From Rhizobium lentis (GTDB taxonomy: Bacteria; Pseudomonadota; Alphaproteobacteria; Rhizobiales; Rhizobiaceae): a stretch of DNA of 64,000 bases. The notes below the pieces were generated by a model. The model made no database searches. It was not told the origin of the DNA and saw only the letters and a list, made by a program, of their open reading frames with translations. Positions 51,776-61,054 of this stretch are shown one piece after another (position 1 is the stretch's first letter; every line of letters begins with the position of its first letter). The stretch covers positions 124,001-188,000 of the forward strand of contig NZ_JACHBD010000005.1 in assembly GCF_014200175.1 (NCBI RefSeq), read 5' to 3'. Position numbers and translations under genes: made by a program.

Positions 51776-53797
51776 ATGTCGACACCGCGACCGAACGCCC
51801 TGCGGCTTGAAACCCTTTGGAACCCGCCCGCCGACGGCAAGGAATTCTCCTACGTCCTGCGCCTCAAAAACCTCGGCAGCGCGTCGCTTTCGAATTTTTC
51901 CCTCTGCGTCAGCGGCCCCGGCCGCGTCGATCCGGCCGGGCGCGTCGAAGGGGCGACGGTCTCGAAGCGGCTCTCCAATTTCACCGAATTCCAGCCACCG
52001 GCTGGTTTCGTTCTCGGCGCGGGCGAAACCTGGACAGTGTCCGTCTTTGCGCTGAGCTGGCAGTTCCGCCACTGGACGGATGGCGCGACAAGCGCCTATC
52101 TTGCGCTTTCCGATGGCAGCACCATTGTGCTCGGCATCGAGCCGACGCGCTCTTCGGTTAGCAACGCAGCCCTGAAGCGCGGCGCCGAGATCTATCCCGT
52201 TCCGGTCAACGCACCCGTTCAGATATCGGTCATCCCCTGGCCGAACCATGTCGCGGTCTCCTCCCGCCGTCCGCTGCCGGCCGGTTTTGCCCCGCAGGCG
52301 CAGAGCGCCGAAGGGGAGGCGGCGGCGAAAGGCTTCGCGGCGCTGGTCGACCATCTCTTCGCCGTCGAAGGCATCGTGCGCAGCGAGGCGGAAGGCGCAG
52401 TGCCGGTCATCCTGAAGGATGCCGCCGGCTTCGGCCCCGAAGCCTATCGGCTGAGCTTCGACGAGGAGACCCTGACGGTCGAGGCGAGCAGCCGCACCGG
52501 CTTCCTCTACGGCCTCGTCACACTCGGCCAGATCTGGCGCGGCGCCAGGCTGCATCCCGGCGTCTTCCAGTTTCCCGGGGCCGGCGAGATCGTCGACGAG
52601 CCGGCGATGGGCTGGCGCGGCCTGCACCTCGACGTCGCCCGCCAGTTTTATGGCGCCGCCGAGGTCAAGAAGCTGCTGGCAGTGCTCGCCTGGAACAAGC
52701 TCAACCGCTTCCACTGGCACCTTTCCGACGACGAGGCCTGGCGCGTCGAGATCGACGCCTATCCCGCCCTGACCGAGATCGGCGCCTGGCGCGGCCACGG
52801 GCTTGCCGTGCCGCCGCTGCTGGGATCGAGCCCGACCCGAACCGGCGGCTACTACACCAAGTCAGTCATCCGCGAGATCGTCGCCCATGCGAAGAGCTTC
52901 GGCATCGAGATTGTGCCCGAGATCGACATGCCCGGCCATTGCTACGCCATGCAGCAGGCGATCCCGGAGCTGCGCGATCCGGCCGAGAAGGGCAGCTATT
53001 ACTCGGTCCAGGGCTTTCCCGACAATTGCATCAATCCGGCGCGCGAGCAGACCTACGAGATCGTCGAGACGATCCTTGCCGAACTGATCGAGCTCTTTCC
53101 GTTCAAGGTTATCCATCTCGGCGCCGACGAGGTGCCGCTCGGCGCGTGGTCCGGGTCGCCGGCAGCACTCGCGCGCCTGCGGGATGTCGCCGGCGACGCG
53201 GTTGCCGATGCGCATGCCAAGCGGCTGAACGTCGTCACCAACACGCACGGCGCCGACGATATCCACGGCTCGGGCGCGGCGATCCTGCAGGCGGAGTTCC
53301 TGGAGCGCGTGCAGCGTTTCCTGGCAAGCAAGGGCTGCATCACCGGCGGCTGGGAAGAGGCGGCGCATGGCGACGTCATCGACAAGGAGAAGAGCTATCT
53401 CTGCAGCTGGCGCAATGTCGAGGTCTCGGCCGAGCTCGCCGAACGCGGCTATCAAATGGTCGTCTGCCCCGGCCAGGTCTACTACCTCGACATGGCGCTG
53501 AGGCCCGATTGGGACGAACCGGGCGCCAGCTGGGCGGGGAATTCCGATGCGGAAAAGCTCTATAAGTTCGATCCGCTCGGTGGCTGGACGGCGGGCCAGA
53601 AACAGAAGCTGCTCGGCATCCAGGCCTGCATCTGGTCGGAACCGATGACGGACCGCGCCGTCTTCGACCGCCTGGTTTTCCCGCGCATCTCCGGGCTTGC
53701 CGAAACAGGCTGGACGAAGCCGTCCGCCAAGTCTTGGGACCGCTTCAAGGCACTCGCAGGGCTGATGCCGCTGCTTTACGGGCTGCAACAATCGTAA
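51776..53797 (+). CDS. Beta-N-acetylhexosaminidase (GH20)
   Basis: Releases terminal N-acetylglucosamine or galactosamine from chito- or glyco-oligosaccharides. The 673-residue protein has an N-terminal beta-sandwich (~1-130), a GH20b domain (~150-270) and the TIM barrel beginning MGWRGLHLDVARQFYGAAEV. The substrate-assisted catalytic pair Asp451-Glu452 lies in VIHLGADEVPLGAWSG; HWHLSDDEAWRVEI and IVPEIDMPGHCYAM are other family motifs. No signal peptide, so it is probably cytoplasmic and acts on imported sugars. Start at ATG 51776 with TAAGGAAGAG; longer frames to 51695 have no site. Confidence 0.93.
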   Translation: MSTPRPNALRLETLWNPPADGKEFSYVLRLKNLGSASLSNFSLCVSGPGRVDPAGRVEGATVSKRLSNFTEFQPPAGFVLGAGETWTVSVFALSWQFRHWTDGATSAYLALSDGSTIVLGIEPTRSSVSNAALKRGAEIYPVPVNAPVQISVIPWPNHVAVSSRRPLPAGFAPQAQSAEGEAAAKGFAALVDHLFAVEGIVRSEAEGAVPVILKDAAGFGPEAYRLSFDEETLTVEASSRTGFLYGLVTLGQIWRGARLHPGVFQFPGAGEIVDEPAMGWRGLHLDVARQFYGAAEVKKLLAVLAWNKLNRFHWHLSDDEAWRVEIDAYPALTEIGAWRGHGLAVPPLLGSSPTRTGGYYTKSVIREIVAHAKSFGIEIVPEIDMPGHCYAMQQAIPELRDPAEKGSYYSVQGFPDNCINPAREQTYEIVETILAELIELFPFKVIHLGADEVPLGAWSGSPAALARLRDVAGDAVADAHAKRLNVVTNTHGADDIHGSGAAILQAEFLERVQRFLASKGCITGGWEEAAHGDVIDKEKSYLCSWRNVEVSAELAERGYQMVVCPGQVYYLDMALRPDWDEPGASWAGNSDAEKLYKFDPLGGWTAGQKQKLLGIQACIWSEPMTDRAVFDRLVFPRISGLAETGWTKPSAKSWDRFKALAGLMPLLYGLQQS

Positions 53798-53806
53798 GGC
53801 CGGCCT

Positions 53807-54610
53807 TCACTGCCGCTGCCGGTAGGCAGAGGGCGTGAGACCGGTGCCCAGCTTGAAGGCCCGGGTCAGGTGGCTCTGGCTGCTGAAGCCGCAGGCCGAA
53901 GCGATCTGCGCGATCGGCTCCATGCCCGATAGCATCGATTTGGCGCGCTCGACACGCCGGTGCGCCACCCAGCCGTGGGGCGACACGCCAAAGCTTGCCC
54001 GGAACATCCGCTGAAAATGAAAGGCGCTGAGCTGCCCGATATCAGCCAGATCCTGCAGGCGGATCGTCTCGCCAAGATGGGCCTCGATATAGTCGAGGGT
54101 TCGGCGCCGCACATGCGGCGCGAGTCCGCCGCTGATCGCGCGGGCACGCATGCCTCCATAACGCGGATCAACGAAGAGATCGTGGATCGCCTGCGTCATC
54201 GCTTCTTCGGCGAGCAGATGCCCGCCCGCCAATATCGCTTCCGTCATCTGCCGAAGCCTCAGCGCCAAGGCGGGGGCATCGGCAAAGGTCACTTCGGGAA
54301 GAGCCATGAGCCGCGCATCGCGGTCGAAGGTCTCGGCAAACATCCGCCGCATCTGATCGTCGGGAACATACAGATGGACGAATTCGAAGAAGTCGGTGAT
54401 TTCCCATTCCGACGAGTGCCCCTGCGGCATGATGCACAGCACACCGGGACGGCCGCGCGCGTCGGGGCCATCCAGCCGACGCGTTCCGGCGCCGCCGCTG
54501 AGATAAAGACTGAACGTATGACCGTCCGGCCGCTGATAGCTCATCCTGTCATGCGCATTGCTCCAGATGGCAGCCGATCGCCCGAAACCCAGATCGATCG
54601 ACTGTGACAT
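53807..54610 (-). CDS. AraC-family transcriptional regulator
   Basis: A 267-residue regulator with a cupin-like N-terminal half (FSLYLSGGAGTRRLDGPD, GVLCIMPQGHSSEWEITDFF) and the C-terminal double helix-turn-helix (IRLQDLADIGQLSAFHFQRM, MEPIAQIASACGFSSQSHLT). Convergent with the GH20 gene, divergent from the EamA gene. I take the ATG at 54610; a GTG at 54667 is possible. Its likely targets are either neighbour. Confidence 0.9.
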   Translation of the reverse strand: MSQSIDLGFGRSAAIWSNAHDRMSYQRPDGHTFSLYLSGGAGTRRLDGPDARGRPGVLCIMPQGHSSEWEITDFFEFVHLYVPDDQMRRMFAETFDRDARLMALPEVTFADAPALALRLRQMTEAILAGGHLLAEEAMTQAIHDLFVDPRYGGMRARAISGGLAPHVRRRTLDYIEAHLGETIRLQDLADIGQLSAFHFQRMFRASFGVSPHGWVAHRRVERAKSMLSGMEPIAQIASACGFSSQSHLTRAFKLGTGLTPSAYRQRQ

Positions 54611-54820
54611 CCGCGCAGTGGGAGAGGCGGACAAAAACCTGAAAACCGAGAGGCGGCTATCTTTCACTCATCTTTCCCACAGCTGGCCATGCGTTCAGAA
54701 CAATACGGAGAGACGCCTGACATGGCGAGGGGGAAGTCCGGGCACATCGATTTCATAGCAAGAATCTGCAAGAGACCCGTTCACGGTTTGCCTATTGGTG
54801 GAGAAAACAAGGATTACTCC

Positions 54821-55735
54821 ATGGCAAATGTCGTTCTTTTCATCGCGACCGTCCTGATATGGGGGACGACCTGGATCGCCATTGCGATGCAGGTCGGTCC
54901 CGTGCCGGTCCTGGTCTCGGTCTTTTATCGATTTGCGCTCGCCGCCGTGATCCTCGTCGCCATCCTGGCTGCCATGCGCCGGCTCAAGGTCCCTGCCTTG
55001 CGCGATCAACCCTTCATCCTGGCCCAAGCGCTCTGCCTGTTCAGCCTCAATTTCATCTGTTTCTACAACGCTGCCGCCTTTGTTCCTTCAGGGCTGATCT
55101 CTGTGATCTTCTCGCTCGCAACGATCTACAACGCCGTCAATGCGCGCCTCTTCTTCGGCGACCGCATTACCGGCCGCACGCTCTTCGCAGCGGCGCTCGG
55201 CGCAACCGGCCTTCTGCTGCTGTTCGGAGATGAGGTTGTCGTCGATTTCGACATGGGCACGCTGAAAGGGATCGGGCTTGCAGCGCTCGGCACGCTGTTC
55301 TTCTCGCTCGGCAATATGGCATCGCGCCGCAACAGCGCGGCCGGCATCTCACCGCTGACCGCCAATGCATGGGGCATGACCTATGGCGCGATCATCCTCC
55401 TCGTGCTGATTGCCGTGACGCGGACGCCGATCGTGGCACCATCAGGCGTCACCTATCTTGCCGCGTTGCTCTATCTCTCTACCATCGGATCGGTGATCGG
55501 TTTCACCACCTATCTCATGCTGGTGTCGCGCATCGGCTCCTCACGCGCGGCCTATGCCACCGTGCTGTTCCCGATCGTCGCCCTGTCGCTGTCGACGGTC
55601 TTCGAGGGCTATCACTGGAGCGGTCTCGGCCTGATCGGCCTGGCGCTGACGCTGCTCGGGAACGTGATCATCTTTGCGCGCCCTCTCGCGCGGCGGTCGC
55701 CGCAACCCGATGCGAGCCTGCCGGCACGCGGCTGA
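54821..55735 (+). CDS. EamA/DMT-family transporter
   Basis: A 304-residue membrane protein with ten hydrophobic segments and two EamA repeats (FIATVLIWGTTWIAIAMQVG; later GIGLAALGTLFFSLGNMASR), the RhaT/YdcZ-like drug/metabolite transporters that commonly export amino acids or other metabolites. ATG at 54821 follows AAGGATTACTCC; the frame extends upstream to 54689 without a better site. Substrate unknown. Confidence 0.9.
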   Translation: MANVVLFIATVLIWGTTWIAIAMQVGPVPVLVSVFYRFALAAVILVAILAAMRRLKVPALRDQPFILAQALCLFSLNFICFYNAAAFVPSGLISVIFSLATIYNAVNARLFFGDRITGRTLFAAALGATGLLLLFGDEVVVDFDMGTLKGIGLAALGTLFFSLGNMASRRNSAAGISPLTANAWGMTYGAIILLVLIAVTRTPIVAPSGVTYLAALLYLSTIGSVIGFTTYLMLVSRIGSSRAAYATVLFPIVALSLSTVFEGYHWSGLGLIGLALTLLGNVIIFARPLARRSPQPDASLPARG

Positions 55736-55749
55736 CGGACGGGCGAGAG

Positions 55750-56952
55750 CTAGCCGACCGGCTTCTGCAGCACGTCGAAGCGTGGATTGGTTTCGGAAAA
55801 GATCGGCAGGGCGGCGGCGCCGAGGATGGCCGTGTCCTTGCCGGTCATGCCGAACATCACACGCGGCACCGTCCGCTGCCGGCCGGGATCGATCGGATCG
55901 TGCAGCGGCTCCAGCCGTTCGGCAAGCCGGCGCATCAGCGATGTCGGCAGGCTGCCGCCGAGCACGATGGTCTCAGGATCGAAGGCGAGCTCGAGGAAAT
56001 CGAGGATCTGCCGCAGCGGCTGGATGGCCTGGTCGAGCCAGGTGTCCAGACCTCCGCCGCCTCTGGCGATCACCGCATCGAGTTCGTCCGGCGAAAGCTC
56101 CCCTACGTTGGCAATGCCCATGGATTGATAGGCGACCGACGCCGAAATGTAGCGATCCAGGCAGCCGCGTTTGCCGCAGCTGCAGATCCTGCCATTCGGT
56201 TCGACGATGACGTGGCCGATCTCGCCGGCATTGTTGCGGCTGCCCTTGTAGAGATGGCCGTCGAGAAACATGCCGGCGCCGATGCCGCCGCCGCCGGCCA
56301 AAAACAGATAGATGAAGCTGGCCAGACCGCGGGCGACACCATGAAGGCGCTCGCCGATCGCTGCCGCCGTCGCATCGTTCTCGACCAGCACCGGCACGTT
56401 GAGCCGCTGTTCCAGCTCGGGGCCGACGGGAAAACCCTGCCAGCCGGGCAGGCTCTGGGGGCTGAGGGATGTGGTACCGCCCTCGGCATAGCGACCGGGC
56501 AAGGCGATGCCGACGCCGAGCAGCCGCTCCTGGTCGAAGGCGAAGGCTTGTTTGAGATGTTCGACGGTCGACTGGAGGAGCGGCATCGCCCTCTGCGGAT
56601 CCGGGTGCTCGACCTGGCGCTCGACGCGCGCGCAGACGGCGCCGGAGAGATCGGTCAGCACGCCGCTCGCCCGCTGGTGGCCAAGCTCGAGGCCGATCGA
56701 ATAGGCGCCGGCCGGATTGATGGAATAGGGAATGATCGGCTGGCCGCGCGCCAGCTTCTGCGCCTCGGCGGCGACGAGCAGATGCGACCTCTCCAGCTCC
56801 TCGACGATATTCGACACCGTCTGCGGCGTCAGCGCCGTCATGCGGGCGATCGACGCTCGCGACAGAGAACCGTGCGTGCGGATCAACTCGATTACCACGC
56901 GCCGATTGTGAGACTTGGCCTGCTCGAGATTCGTGCCGGAAATCGCCTTCAT
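55750..56952 (-). CDS. ROK-family transcriptional regulator
   Basis: A 400-residue NagC/XylR-type protein. Winged helix at residues ~12-65 (AKSHNRRVVIELIRTHGSLS, RASIARMTALTPQTVSNIVE), then a sugar-kinase-like ROK domain: LLGVGIALPGRYAEGG, VLVENDATAAAIGERL, the zinc motif HVIVEPNGRICSCGKRGCLD. Probably senses a sugar. It follows the MFS gene on the same strand (76 bases) and may control it, or the aminosugar genes nearby. Confidence 0.92.
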   Translation of the reverse strand: MKAISGTNLEQAKSHNRRVVIELIRTHGSLSRASIARMTALTPQTVSNIVEELERSHLLVAAEAQKLARGQPIIPYSINPAGAYSIGLELGHQRASGVLTDLSGAVCARVERQVEHPDPQRAMPLLQSTVEHLKQAFAFDQERLLGVGIALPGRYAEGGTTSLSPQSLPGWQGFPVGPELEQRLNVPVLVENDATAAAIGERLHGVARGLASFIYLFLAGGGGIGAGMFLDGHLYKGSRNNAGEIGHVIVEPNGRICSCGKRGCLDRYISASVAYQSMGIANVGELSPDELDAVIARGGGGLDTWLDQAIQPLRQILDFLELAFDPETIVLGGSLPTSLMRRLAERLEPLHDPIDPGRQRTVPRVMFGMTGKDTAILGAAALPIFSETNPRFDVLQKPVG

Positions 56953-57027
56953 GTCGCCTTCAAAGGATAAGCCTCACCACCCTTGTCACAAGACGGGTGG
57001 CGATGAAAGCCACATTCTTCGTGCCCC

Positions 57028-58251
57028 CTATTGAACCTCGGCGTCGGCGGGCGCAACGGCATTGCGCCGCTGCAGCAGGCCGAGGATCGTGATCCCAGAC
57101 AGGCCGGTGACTGCGCTCAGAATGGCGGTTCCGGAATAGCCGGTCGCCCAGGTGCCGGCGGCGAAGACCAGCGCACCGATGCCCGCACTCACAAAGACAT
57201 TGACGGAGATCAGCGCGCTGCCGAGCCCCGCCCGGTCGCCAATGAGATCCTGCAGGTAGGTGATCGGAATGCTGATGATCGCCGCAGCACCGATGCCGGC
57301 AAGCAGGGTCAGCGCATAGAGATGCCATGGAGCGGAGGCAAAGCCGAGCAGGCCGAGAAACAGCGCGTAGATGATGGTGCCGGCGGCCAGCGCCGTCATC
57401 TGGCCGGTCTTCCGGGCGATCCGCGACCAGACGATGATGAAGATGATCTCCAGCGCTGCGACGATGCCGACGAGAATGCCGACATCGCTGAGCCGGCCAT
57501 GCGCCGCGCCCGTGGCGATCAACGGCAGCAGCGCATCATTCAGATGCAGCGTGCTGGTGATCATGGCGATACCTGCGATATGCGCCGAAACCCGCGGCGA
57601 CACCACCTGGCGGAGCGCTTCGAAATAGGTGAGACGGCGAACCTCCGCCATCATCGCTCCGGCGCGCTTCGGAAGAGCAAAGAGGATGATGCCCTGGCAG
57701 AGCACACAGGAGAGGCTGGCGAAGAGATAGGCCGGCAGCATGCTCGACGCGCCGGAGAGGACAAGACCCGTTATGCCGGGGATCAGCACCCAGGAGAGCG
57801 AGATCATCGCGCGCACGCCGGAGTTGGCCGTCATCATGTTGCTGCGGCTCATGCCGTGCATCGCCGCGCGCGCATTGGCAAACAGCAGCGAGTTCAGCGC
57901 CCCGTAGATCGGCAGCGGCAGCAGCGCGCTGACGATGAAGGTCGCCGGGCTCGGAAAGGCATAGACCATGCCGTAGCCGACGATGCCGAACAGACAGGCG
58001 CCCATCATTGCCGAACGGTATTCGCCGAGCCGGTCGGCAAGATTGCCGAGCAGGACGCTGATCACCACATTCACCGCTGCCGAGGCAAAGGCGAGGAAGG
58101 AATAGAGCCCGTCGCTCAGCCCCAGTTCGCGAATGCCGACGATTGAACGATAGGGCGTGGTCATCGCCCCCGCCATGCCGAAGGTGAAAATGGCAATCAT
58201 GCTGGCGCGGATCGCCGGATTGCGGAAGACGTCGGGAAAGAAGCGACTCAT
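57028..58251 (-). CDS. MFS transporter (sugar efflux/uptake type)
   Basis: A 407-residue 12-helix major-facilitator protein. FRNPAIRASMIAIFTFGMAG at the start, GNLADRLGEYRSAMMGACLF as the loop 2-3 motif, and ANARAAMHGMSRSNMMTANS are like the SetA/SotB-type sugar efflux branch. I place the start at the ATG at 58251; the frame is open to 58293. It precedes the ROK regulator on the same strand, suggesting a sugar or glycoside ligand. Confidence 0.87.
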   Translation of the reverse strand: MSRFFPDVFRNPAIRASMIAIFTFGMAGAMTTPYRSIVGIRELGLSDGLYSFLAFASAAVNVVISVLLGNLADRLGEYRSAMMGACLFGIVGYGMVYAFPSPATFIVSALLPLPIYGALNSLLFANARAAMHGMSRSNMMTANSGVRAMISLSWVLIPGITGLVLSGASSMLPAYLFASLSCVLCQGIILFALPKRAGAMMAEVRRLTYFEALRQVVSPRVSAHIAGIAMITSTLHLNDALLPLIATGAAHGRLSDVGILVGIVAALEIIFIIVWSRIARKTGQMTALAAGTIIYALFLGLLGFASAPWHLYALTLLAGIGAAAIISIPITYLQDLIGDRAGLGSALISVNVFVSAGIGALVFAAGTWATGYSGTAILSAVTGLSGITILGLLQRRNAVAPADAEVQ

Positions 58252-58352
58252 CGGATCATCAATCGTCAGGGAAATTCGCAGGCTCGGCCGCAACGGGCAG
58301 CCCTGAAGGTCAGGCTATGCTGTCTTGTCGGCTCGGAGATCGGAGCGGCTGA

Positions 58353-59129
58353 TCAATAATGCTCCGATTGGGAGAAGGTTCGCGCCAGCTCGGCCTGGCC
58401 AGCCGTGAGACCGCAATCGACGGGCAGGCAGACCCCGGTAATGGCGGCGGCGAGCGGACCGGCCAGGAAGCCAACGGCATTGGCGACATCGCGAGGATCG
58501 ACGACGCGCTGCAGCGGATACCAGCGGCGCGCCTCGTCGAAAACATTGGGATTGGCGGCGGCGCGTGCCTCCCAGGCCTGCGTCTTCACCGTGCCGGGGG
58601 CGACGGCATTCGAGCGGATGCCGAACTTGCCGTATTCCACCGCGACGAGCCGGGTGAAATGCAGAAGCCCCGCCTTGGCGGCGCTATAGGCCGGATGCCC
58701 GAAGACATTCATGCCGTTGACCGAGGCGATATTGACGACAGAGCCTTTCGAAGCCTTCAGCATCGGCTCGAAGGCGCGGAAGCATAAGAAGGCAGCCTCG
58801 AGATTCAGCGCATTGTCGGCCCGCCAGATCTCCGGCGTCGTGTCGTGCAGGCTGGTCGCCCGCGCCGCGCCGGCATTGTTGACGAGGGTTCGAACCAGCC
58901 CGGCATCGGCGGCGCGTTTTGCCAGTTCTGATATGCTCGTCTCGCTGGTCACATCGCAGCCGACGGCGACGAAACGGCTGGCCGGCCCGAGTTTTGCAGC
59001 GACGGCCGCCGCCGCAGCAGCATCGATATCGGCGAGCAGCACGACGTCGTGATCATCGGCCAAGCGTGCGGCGATCGCCGCGCCGATATCACCCGCCGCC
59101 CCCGTGACGATCGCTGCCGATTGGGTCAT
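58353..59129 (-). CDS. SDR-family oxidoreductase
   Basis: A 258-residue classical SDR: VTGAAGDIGAAIAARLADDH, NNAGAARATSLHDTTPEIWR, Ser in NIASVNGMNVFG and YSAAKAG. ADIDAA after the second strand suggests NAD preference. GGGAGTGCGGGAAA precedes the ATG at 59129; the long frame to 59375 lies over the RpiR gene end and is not coding. Downstream of RpiR and RidA genes on the same strand, probably one operon. Substrate unknown. Confidence 0.88.
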   Translation of the reverse strand: MTQSAAIVTGAAGDIGAAIAARLADDHDVVLLADIDAAAAAAVAAKLGPASRFVAVGCDVTSETSISELAKRAADAGLVRTLVNNAGAARATSLHDTTPEIWRADNALNLEAAFLCFRAFEPMLKASKGSVVNIASVNGMNVFGHPAYSAAKAGLLHFTRLVAVEYGKFGIRSNAVAPGTVKTQAWEARAAANPNVFDEARRWYPLQRVVDPRDVANAVGFLAGPLAAAITGVCLPVDCGLTAGQAELARTFSQSEHY

Positions 59130-59154
59130 TTTCCCGCACTCCCGCTCATGGGTT

Positions 59155-60030
59155 TCAGTCTCCAAGCAATTGCCGGTCGTCGCCGTCGCGGTGGATGACG
59201 AGCTGCTGCTTGATGCGCCGCAGCGTGGTCGTCGCCTTCGGCTGAACGGCATAGGCGACCAGGCTCGAGAGAATATCGACCGTCGCGATATAGGCGATGC
59301 GCGTCGAGGTCGGACGGTAGATATTATTGCCCTCGGGAAGGTCGATCGGCACGACAATTTCGGCGGCCTTGGCAACCGGGCTGTCCGTCTGGGTCAGCGC
59401 GATGGTCTTCACCTTGTTCTGACGGGCAAGCTCGAAGGCCCGCACCAGCTCCAGATTGCGGCCGGAGAAGGACGAACCGATCAGCACGTCGCCCGGCCGG
59501 GCCGCCGCCGCCATCATCAGCTGCATGCTGTGATCGGAGCTGGCGGTGATGCGAAGCCCGAGACGGAAGAGGCGGTTCTGCAGCTCGTCGGCAATCATCG
59601 ACGAATTGCCGCCCGAGCCGAAGGCATAGATCATGTCGGCCTTGGCGATATGGGCAACGGCCGCTTCGATCGCCGCCAGATCGAGCGAGCGGTGCAGCAG
59701 AAACAGCGCGTTCTGCGCCTTGGTGATGATATCCTGGGCGACATCGGCCGGTTCAGTGCTTTTCGATTCCGGCTTCAGATAGCGCACGCCGATATGGGCG
59801 GTGCGGGCGAGCTGCACCTTGAAATCGGAAAAGCTCTCGCAGCCGAGCCGGCGGCAGAAGCGGGTAACGGTCGGCGGCGAAACCTCGGCGCGTTCGGCGA
59901 GCTCGATGATCGAGGCATTCACCGCAAACTCGAAATCATTGACGATGATTTCGGCGATGCGGTTCTCCGAAGGAGAAAGCCGGCTCTTATCTTCCTGCAA
60001 TGTCGAAAAGATATCCAAACCGACTCCCAC
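59155..60030 (-). CDS. MurR/RpiR-family transcriptional regulator
   Basis: About 290 residues. N-terminal RpiR helix-turn-helix (LSPSENRIAEIIVNDFEFAV, SIIELAERAEVSPPTVTRFC, RRLGCESFSDFKVQLA) and a C-terminal SIS sugar-isomerase domain (AKADMIYAFGSGGNSSMIAD, GDVLIGSSFSGRNLELVRAF). No ATG suits: GTG at 60030 or TTG at 60018 (with GGTGGGAG just ahead, giving MDIFSTLQEDKS) are both possible. Begins 11 bases after the RidA gene and probably binds the palindrome at 60515. Confidence 0.88.
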   Translation of the reverse strand: MGVGLDIFSTLQEDKSRLSPSENRIAEIIVNDFEFAVNASIIELAERAEVSPPTVTRFCRRLGCESFSDFKVQLARTAHIGVRYLKPESKSTEPADVAQDIITKAQNALFLLHRSLDLAAIEAAVAHIAKADMIYAFGSGGNSSMIADELQNRLFRLGLRITASSDHSMQLMMAAAARPGDVLIGSSFSGRNLELVRAFELARQNKVKTIALTQTDSPVAKAAEIVVPIDLPEGNNIYRPTSTRIAYIATVDILSSLVAYAVQPKATTTLRRIKQQLVIHRDGDDRQLLGD

Positions 60031-60040
60031 CGATTTTTCG

Positions 60041-60430
60041 CTATGCGTCCTTCTTCTTATAGGCCACGCAATCGATCTCAACCTTGCAATCGACCATCAT
60101 CGACGATTGCACACAGGCGCGTGCGGGCGGATGCTCGCCGAAATACTCCTGATAGATCTTGTTGAAGGTCCAGAAGTCGCGCGGATCGTCGAGCCAGACG
60201 CCGACGCGCACGACATGCTCGACGCCGTAGCCGGCCTCCTCGAGAATCTCCAGCACATTGGCGATCGTCTTATGGGTCTGGGCGATGATGTTGCCGTCGA
60301 TGATTTCGCCGTCTTCCATCGCAACCTGGCCGGAAACATAGAGCCAGCCATCGGCTTCGACCGCACGGGCGAATGGCAGCGTCTTGCCGCCGGCGCCCGT
60401 TTGAACCGTGCCATAGCGCTTGATGGGCAT
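60041..60430 (-). CDS. RidA-family protein
   Basis: A 129-residue member of the YjgF/YER057c/UK114 family, which hydrolyse reactive enamines and imines from PLP enzymes. SGQVAMEDGEIIDGNIIAQT, NVLEILEEAGYGVEHVVRVG and the ARACVQSSMMVDCKVEIDCV end with the catalytic-site Arg are visible. AAGGACTCCAGC precedes the ATG at 60430. Next to a PLP amino-acid enzyme across the divergent promoter, its detoxifying role makes sense. Confidence 0.92.
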   Translation of the reverse strand: MPIKRYGTVQTGAGGKTLPFARAVEADGWLYVSGQVAMEDGEIIDGNIIAQTHKTIANVLEILEEAGYGVEHVVRVGVWLDDPRDFWTFNKIYQEYFGEHPPARACVQSSMMVDCKVEIDCVAYKKKDA

Positions 60431-60514
60431 GCTGGAGTCCTTGCAAATTATTTTCTTGATACGTTGACAAATGACCATAGAAAGCAGAATTTGACCAGTG
60501 AAAAACGCGATTTA

Positions 60515-60528
60515 TGAAAAGAATTTCA
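60515..60528. promoter_or_regulatory. RpiR-type palindrome in the divergent promoter
   Basis: TGAAA, four bases, TTTCA forms a perfect inverted repeat between the RidA and NTF2-like genes, 14 bases before the latter's ATG. Its form resembles known RpiR-family sites. The 111-base gap must contain promoters for both directions. Confidence 0.55.
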
Positions 60529-60541
60529 ATCCGGGGCACAC

Positions 60542-61024
60542 ATGCGCGATCCTTTTCAGAACCCTTTCCCGTCCGACAGCGCCCGACAGGCGATCTGGGA
60601 AATGCTCGTTCCGCGCGATATCGACGCGTTTCTCGCCGCCGACTGGTCGATGGTCGTGGATGATTTCGTCGAAGAGGGCTTCATCGGCATCGACGGCCGC
60701 AAGGAGGCGAACCCCGACATGTGGCGGCTCACCTTCCCGACGCTTGCCGCCTATCGCGAGGAGTGGCTGAGGCAGGCGAGAGATTTCGCTGGGCAGAGCT
60801 TCGCGGAAGATCCGCGCACGGCGATCTTCACCACGACGACGCTCGAAGATATCGAGATCGAAGGCGAGACAGCGCTTGTCCGCAAGAAATTCGACGGCGG
60901 CATCACCAAGGCCGACGGCACCCGCGATGTCCTGCAATGGCAGACGCTCTATTATTGCCGGCGGCACGAGGGGCGCTGGAAGATCTCAGGTTTCACCGGC
61001 TACCTGCCGAACCCGATGGGGTGA
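60542..61024 (+). CDS. NTF2-like (SnoaL-type) hypothetical protein
   Basis: A 160-residue protein with a cone-shaped alpha+beta NTF2 pattern: amphipathic helices DSARQAIWEMLVPRDIDAFL and AADWSMVVDDFVEEGFIGID, then beta strands with LQWQTLYYCRRHEGRWKISG. No catalytic motif I can name; may be a small hydrolase, isomerase or binding protein. First gene of the rightward unit, with CCGGGGCACAC before the ATG. The next gene starts 30 bases later. Confidence 0.75.
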   Translation: MRDPFQNPFPSDSARQAIWEMLVPRDIDAFLAADWSMVVDDFVEEGFIGIDGRKEANPDMWRLTFPTLAAYREEWLRQARDFAGQSFAEDPRTAIFTTTTLEDIEIEGETALVRKKFDGGITKADGTRDVLQWQTLYYCRRHEGRWKISGFTGYLPNPMG

Positions 61025-61054
61025 AGCGGGGCCTGCAACACGAAGGCCACTTTC

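Noticed and set aside
55369..56970. 533-codon plus-strand frame over the EamA end and ROK gene
   Set aside because: Antisense shadow; the EamA and ROK proteins have full family motifs.
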